Positions 5,215 through 5,932 of a DNA stretch of 5,932 nt are shown here, one piece after another. The stretch lies in NCBI GenBank assembly GCA_027487195.1, contig JAIYEB010000079.1:1-5932 (forward strand), read 5' to 3'. Position 1 is the stretch's first letter; each line of letters opens with the position of its first letter. A program made the position numbers and the translations under genes. The DNA comes from Hyphomicrobiales bacterium (GTDB lineage: Bacteria > Pseudomonadota > Alphaproteobacteria > Rhizobiales > UBA4765). The notes below the pieces were generated by a model, which was given only the letters and a program-made list of their open reading frames with translations, searched no databases and had not been told where the DNA came from.

Positions 5215-5712
5215 ATGGCCGACGATAGCACACCGTTTTGGAAGACCAAGACGTTGGAAAACATGACTCCGAAGGAGTGGGAGAGCCTGTGCGACGGGTG
5301 TGCGCGCTGCTGCCTGTCGAAGCTCGAAGACGAAGACACGGGCGATATTGCGACGACATCGGTCGCTTGCGATCTTCTCGACGGAGAGGCCTGTCGGTGC
5401 ACGGACTACCCAAACCGCTCGACGCGGGTTCCAGACTGCGTGACCCTGACACCGCATGAGGTGCGCACGCTGGTCTGGTTGCCGCCGACATGTGGCTATC
5501 GCCTCGTTGCGGAAGGCAAGGACCTGTACTGGTGGCACCCCCTGCTTTCGGGAGACCCCGATACGGTGCATGCAGCAGGCGTCTCAGTCAGAGGGCGTAT
5601 ATCTACTTATGAGCGGAACCTCCGTCCGGAAGATTACGAATGGCATATCGTTGATTGGCCCAGGCAGTTGCCATTAAAAGCACGGCGTCGACCGCGTAAT
5701 CCAAAAGTTTAG
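5215..5712 (+). CDS. ycgN: YcgN/UPF0260-family Cys-cluster protein
   Basis: The 165-residue product is close along its length to the YcgN (UPF0260) family, part of the YkgJ-type CxxCxxCC proteins thought to bind zinc or iron; the cellular role is not established. The hallmark SLCDGCARCCLSKLEDEDT (24-42) contains Cys26, Cys29, Cys32 and Cys33. Further conserved cysteines are Cys52, Cys60, Cys62 (VACDLLDGEACRC), Cys75 (VPDCVTLT) and Cys93 (WLPPTCGYRLVAEGKDL), followed by WHPLLSGDP (107-115). The ATG at 5215 fits the family N-terminus 'PFWKTKTLENM'. An open frame extends back to 5104, but that part is not family-like and would overlap the metZ promoter. No good Shine-Dalgarno site precedes the start. 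The end is a basic tail, LKARRRPRNPKV (154-165), longer than in E. coli YcgN (about 153 residues). It is divergent from metZ across 109 bp. Confidence 0.95.
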   Translation: MADDSTPFWKTKTLENMTPKEWESLCDGCARCCLSKLEDEDTGDIATTSVACDLLDGEACRCTDYPNRSTRVPDCVTLTPHEVRTLVWLPPTCGYRLVAEGKDLYWWHPLLSGDPDTVHAAGVSVRGRISTYERNLRPEDYEWHIVDWPRQLPLKARRRPRNPKV

Positions 5713-5726
5713 TGCGCTCTAAGGGC

Positions 5727-5755
5727 ACTTGGACGGAAAGCCACGTATTTTTTTT
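5727..5755 (+). terminator. Possible weak intrinsic terminator after ycgN
   Basis: ACTTGG (5727-5732) can pair with CCACGT (5741-5746) with one mismatch around an 8-base loop, followed by A and eight T residues (5748-5755). An alternative stem, AGTGC/GCACT, lies just upstream at 5711-5729. The stem is weak, so the call rests mainly on the T-tract and its position 15-43 bases after the ycgN stop. Confidence 0.4.
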
Positions 5756-5804
5756 ACAGTCTGTATACGCCCCCTGCTCCAGTCTCTTGGCAGGAGACCT
5801 TCCC

Positions 5805-5932
5805 ATGCCACGTACGCTTACGCTTGCCACCAGAATTGTCGGTGGCCTTGTTTTCTTGTTCCTCGCTCTTGCCGCTGTCACAGCGGCAGGTTTTGTTTCA
5901 ACGCGCCAGGCCGCCACCGCGCTGGACGATGT
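5805..5932 (+). CDS. N-terminus of a membrane signal-transduction protein, possibly a chemoreceptor (3' end outside window)
   Basis: An ATG at 5805 is preceded by AGGAG at 5792-5796 with an eight-base spacer, the strongest ribosome-binding site in the window, and the frame stays open to the edge (42 codons). The visible peptide begins MPRTLTLATRIVGG, then LVFLFLALAAVTAAGFV (about 15-31) forms one transmembrane helix, followed by STRQAATALDDV, which looks like the start of a periplasmic helix. The 'L-A-T-R-I-x-x-G' lead into a membrane helix and a helical sensor region is typical of methyl-accepting chemotaxis proteins and related HAMP-containing transducers. A histidine kinase or cyclic-di-GMP protein could start the same way, and the signalling domain is not visible. 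An upstream TGTATAC at 5762-5768 might be a -10 box, but no matching -35 was seen. Confidence 0.7.
   Translation, partial: MPRTLTLATRIVGGLVFLFLALAAVTAAGFVSTRQAATALDD

Noticed and set aside
5603..5917. 104-codon minus-strand frame across the end of ycgN and the start of the last gene
   Set aside because: It overlaps the conserved ycgN end and a plus-strand gene start with a strong Shine-Dalgarno site; the product shows no family features.
1..5932. CRISPR arrays, tRNA/rRNA genes, insertion sequences, phage or toxin-antitoxin genes
   Set aside because: No regularly spaced repeats, cloverleaf sequences, transposase motifs or toxin-antitoxin pairs were found on reading both strands; the region is explained by ten housekeeping-type or conserved genes.

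Overview
The window reads as ordinary chromosomal DNA from an alphaproteobacterium. The coding density is high, GC is roughly 60% by eye, and GTG starts and short stop/start overlaps are common. The gene families also fit: the small DUF1289 protein, a TatA of the 'WHWL...GGGGKIS' type, and MetZ (O-succinylhomoserine sulfhydrylase) are typical of that class. The genus cannot be fixed from this sequence alone.

Left block (1-1692, plus strand): four genes in a very tight row. They encode a WD40-repeat protein whose 5' end lies outside the window, an 88-residue conserved hypothetical protein, a small Cys-rich DUF1289 protein and a GNAT acetyltransferase. Each junction overlaps (TGATG, TGATG, GTGA), so the four are probably cotranscribed and translationally coupled.

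Middle block (1695-5105, minus strand, transcribed right to left): metZ, apaG, trkH and tatA. The gaps are 36 bp (metZ/apaG), 7 bp (apaG/trkH) and 110 bp (trkH/tatA). metZ makes homocysteine from O-succinylhomoserine, apaG is a small beta-sandwich protein, trkH is the membrane subunit of a Trk-type potassium transporter, and tatA is the pore-forming subunit of twin-arginine export. No shared pathway is obvious. tatA stands without tatB or tatC in the window and converges on the acetyltransferase gene with only 2 bp between the two stop codons.

Right block (5106-5932): a 109-bp divergent region separates metZ from a plus-strand YcgN/UPF0260-family gene. It holds a good sigma70-like metZ promoter and several nested inverted repeats, including a perfect 10-bp pair. 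After ycgN comes a T-tract with a weak hairpin. Then a gene with a strong Shine-Dalgarno site begins and runs off the right edge; its N-terminus looks like that of a membrane signal transducer, possibly a methyl-accepting chemotaxis protein.

No RNA gene, CRISPR array, insertion sequence, phage gene or recognisable defence or biosynthetic system was seen. The points most worth a second look are the repeat-rich metZ/ycgN control region, the uncharacterised protein inside the coupled WD40-DUF1289-GNAT row, and the isolated tatA at the end of a potassium-transporter gene.
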